NCBI GenBank assembly: GCA_013298415.1
Contig: JAAFHN010000093.1
Coordinates: forward strand, 1 to 8,422
From: Comamonadaceae bacterium
GTDB taxonomy: Bacteria > Pseudomonadota > Gammaproteobacteria > Burkholderiales > Burkholderiaceae_C
Reading direction: 5' to 3'
Length of the DNA: 8,422 bases
Shown here one piece after another: positions 6,851 to 8,422 of this stretch. Numbering within the stretch: position 1 is the first letter of the stretch; each line of letters begins with the position of its first letter. Made by a program: the position numbers and the translations under genes. A model generated the notes under the pieces. It was not told the origin of the DNA, made no database searches, and saw nothing but the letters and a program-made list of their open reading frames with translations.

Positions 6851-6910
6851 GGGCGGCTCGGTAAAATCTCAGGTTCGATTATCCGTGGCTCCGCTGCGGG
6901 ATGAAAGTGT
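6851..6910. promoter_or_regulatory. Divergent fur/bamE promoter region
   Basis: This 60-base spacer must hold both promoters unless they lie inside the genes. On the minus strand GATAAT (6878-6883) is a good -10 box for fur; the -35 is weak. On the plus strand TAAAAT (6862-6867) could be the -10 for bamE, with no clear -35. I see no good Fur box, so autoregulation of fur is not supported by sequence here. Confidence 0.35.
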
Positions 6911-7498
6911 GTGATGCATTCTGTGAAAAGCCTGCGCGTGGCGCTGGCAGCAATCGCGATGGGTTCCTTGGCCGCCTGCTCCACCGTGGGCCAAGTGGGC
7001 TCGGGCGTGGGCAACGCGATCAACAGCGTGGGCTCGCTCGTGACGCCCTACAAAATCGAGATCATCCAAGGCAATGTGCTCACCAAAGAGCAAGTGGCCC
7101 TGCTGCAAAAAGGCCTGAGCAAAGAGCAAGTGCGCGGCTTGCTGGGCTCGCCACTCGTCACCAGCGCGTTTCATGCCGACCGCTGGGATTACGTGTTCAC
7201 CATCGAGCGCCAGGGCGTACCTGCGCAAGAGCGGCGCTATGCGCTCAGCTTCAAGGGCGACACGCTGGAGACTTTCGGCGGCGACGCGATGCCAGGCGAA
7301 AACGAGTTTGTGGCCACTTTGGTGTCCAAGCGCGAAATTGCCAAAGTGCCGGAGTTAAAAGCCAGCGAAGAAAAGCTGCGCGCCTTTGCGGCCAACAACG
7401 CTCAGCGCGCACCCACAGCTTCAGCAGCCGCCAGTGGCCCAATCCGCACCGACTACCCGCCGCTGGAAGCCGCGCTTTCTGCTGAAACGCCAAAATGA
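6911..7498 (+). CDS. bamE: Outer-membrane protein assembly lipoprotein BamE (SmpA/OmlA)
   Basis: The 195-residue product is the small lipoprotein of the BAM complex, which inserts beta-barrel proteins such as TonB-dependent receptors into the outer membrane. The signal peptide runs to a lipobox SLAAC, with lipidated Cys23 counted from GTG 6911. An ATG directly follows at 6914, and either codon may be used since the ribosome site is weak. The SmpA/OmlA domain spans about 45-125: YKIEIIQGNVLTKEQVALLQKGLSKEQVRGLLGSP... then the D(R)WDYVF motif (90-96) and the strand RRYALSFKGD. The C-terminal tail (about 145-195) is rich in Ala/Ser/Pro and extends past the roughly 113 residues of E. coli BamE; such tails are common in betaproteobacteria, as I recall. 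Its end overlaps dapB by four bases (ATGA), indicating one operon. Confidence 0.94.
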   Translation: MMHSVKSLRVALAAIAMGSLAACSTVGQVGSGVGNAINSVGSLVTPYKIEIIQGNVLTKEQVALLQKGLSKEQVRGLLGSPLVTSAFHADRWDYVFTIERQGVPAQERRYALSFKGDTLETFGGDAMPGENEFVATLVSKREIAKVPELKASEEKLRAFAANNAQRAPTASAAASGPIRTDYPPLEAALSAETPK

Positions 7499-8289
7499 TC
7501 CAGGTTGCGGTTTGCGGCGCATCCGGCCGCATGGGGCAAATGCTGATCGCCGCAGTGGCTGGTGCGCCAGATTGCCAGCTGGCTGCCGCGCTGGATCGGA
7601 CCGACAGCCCCGCCATCGGCCAGGTGGTCGCAAACGGCGTGGTGATCGGCTCAGAGCTGGCTGCCGCGCTCGCGAAAGCAGATGTGCTGATCGATTTCAC
7701 CCGCCCCGAAGCCACGCTGGCGCATTTGAGGGCCTGCGCGCAAGCGGGTGTGGCGATGGTGATTGGCACCACCGGCTTTTCCGAGGCTGGCAAGGCGGAG
7801 ATTGCCGAGACGGCCAAACGCATCCCCATCGTGTTCGCACCCAACATGGGCGTGGGCGTGAATGTCACCCTCAAACTGCTTGAACTTGCCGCAAAAGCCT
7901 TGCAAACGGGCTACGACGTGGAAATTGTGGAAGCGCACCACCGCCACAAGGTGGATGCCCCATCCGGCACGGCCATCAAGATGGGCGAGGTGATTGCCCA
8001 GGCCCAGGGCAAAACGCTGGCCGACTGCGCCGTGTACGCCCGCGAAGGCCACACTGGCGAGCGCGAAGGCGGCACCATTGGCTTTGCCACCGTGCGCGGC
8101 GGCGATGTGGTGGGCGATCACACGGTCCTCTTTTTGGGCGAAGGCGAGCGCGTGGAAATCAGCCACAAATCCAGCAGCCGCAATGGCTATGCCCAGGGCA
8201 GCATCCGCGCCGCTCGCTTTTTGCAAGGCAAACCCGCTAATCTGTACGACATGTTCGATGTGCTCGGCCTGAACGCGCTCAGCGTGTAA
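7495..8289 (+). CDS. dapB: 4-hydroxy-tetrahydrodipicolinate reductase
   Basis: The 264-residue enzyme reduces 4-hydroxy-tetrahydrodipicolinate to tetrahydrodipicolinate with NAD(P)H, a cytoplasmic step of diaminopimelate and lysine synthesis that feeds peptidoglycan. The nucleotide-binding motif VAVCGASGRMG (4-14) is followed by IDFT (66-69), GTTGF (91-95) and FAPNMGVGVN (114-123). The signature EAHHRHKVDAPSGTA (146-160) holds the expected catalytic His148 and Lys152. RGGDVVGDHTV (201-211) and the C-terminal helix complete a full-length protein. ATG 7495 overlaps the bamE stop by four bases, so translation is probably coupled. All key residues are present and nothing looks damaged. Confidence 0.97.
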   Translation: MIQVAVCGASGRMGQMLIAAVAGAPDCQLAAALDRTDSPAIGQVVANGVVIGSELAAALAKADVLIDFTRPEATLAHLRACAQAGVAMVIGTTGFSEAGKAEIAETAKRIPIVFAPNMGVGVNVTLKLLELAAKALQTGYDVEIVEAHHRHKVDAPSGTAIKMGEVIAQAQGKTLADCAVYAREGHTGEREGGTIGFATVRGGDVVGDHTVLFLGEGERVEISHKSSSRNGYAQGSIRAARFLQGKPANLYDMFDVLGLNALSV

Positions 8290-8352
8290 GCTGCGAGCTC
8301 TTTTCGCATCCCCCGGCTCCCCGGCATCCCCATTCACCACAGGCCTTGATCC

Positions 8353-8422
8353 ATGCTCGGATTGATTGAAACGATTCGCCAAACCGACGCCGTGGGCCAA
8401 TTTGTGGCTTTGCTGATGCTGG
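8353..8422 (+). CDS. Probable MotA/TolQ/ExbB proton-channel protein, 5' fragment
   Basis: Only the first 23 codons are in the window. They read MLGLIETIRQTDAVGQFVALL and onward, a short amphipathic start leading into a hydrophobic stretch. This resembles the N-terminus of ExbB/TolQ-like channel proteins, which commonly follow dapB in Comamonadaceae as I remember it. Such proteins form the proton channel that powers TonB or Tol. The gene begins 63 bases after dapB, with only a weak ribosome site, and is probably in the same operon. The identification rests on a very short sequence plus context. Confidence 0.5.
   Translation, partial: MLGLIETIRQTDAVGQFVALLML

Noticed and set aside
7651..8400. 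249-codon minus-strand open frame across dapB
   Set aside because: It is antisense to a textbook DapB with all motifs; its His/Ala-rich translation is typical of a mirrored GC-rich gene.

Overview
The window looks like chromosomal DNA of a GC-rich betaproteobacterium, most likely order Burkholderiales and plausibly family Comamonadaceae. This is inferred from codon and base use, and from the block fur (minus) / bamE / dapB / MotA-TolQ-ExbB-like gene (plus), an order I associate with that group. No sequence search was possible, so the taxonomic placement is an inference.

Layout. Positions 1-1122 hold the 3' end of an RND (HAE-1 type) efflux pump gene. After a 90-base gap with a 10-bp periodic direct repeat comes a complete TonB-dependent outer-membrane receptor (1213-3489). 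It converges on a small minus-strand gene for a zinc-ribbon membrane protein (3514-3906). Upstream of that gene is a compact imperfect inverted-repeat element (3934-4040) with a GC-rich hairpin core. Next comes a minus-strand mazEF toxin-antitoxin operon (mazE 4408-4650, mazF 4058-4408), very like the E. coli chromosomal pair. A 101-base intergenic region with a palindromic operator candidate separates it from a divergent GMC-family FAD-dependent dehydrogenase (4752-6383). This converges on fur (6398-6850, minus). Divergent from fur are bamE (6911-7498) and dapB (7495-8289), which overlap by four bases. The window ends in the first codons of a probable MotA/TolQ/ExbB proton-channel gene (8353 onward).

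How the genes fit together. The left part is an envelope module: an inner-membrane efflux pump followed by an outer-membrane receptor. The right part is a conserved housekeeping block for iron regulation (Fur), outer-membrane protein assembly (BamE) and lysine/diaminopimelate synthesis (DapB). The middle, with mazEF, the inverted-repeat element and the GMC oxidoreductase, looks like the variable part. I found no clear new system. The best leads for a second look are the inverted-repeat element, the phased direct repeats ahead of the receptor gene, and the palindrome overlapping the predicted mazEF promoter.
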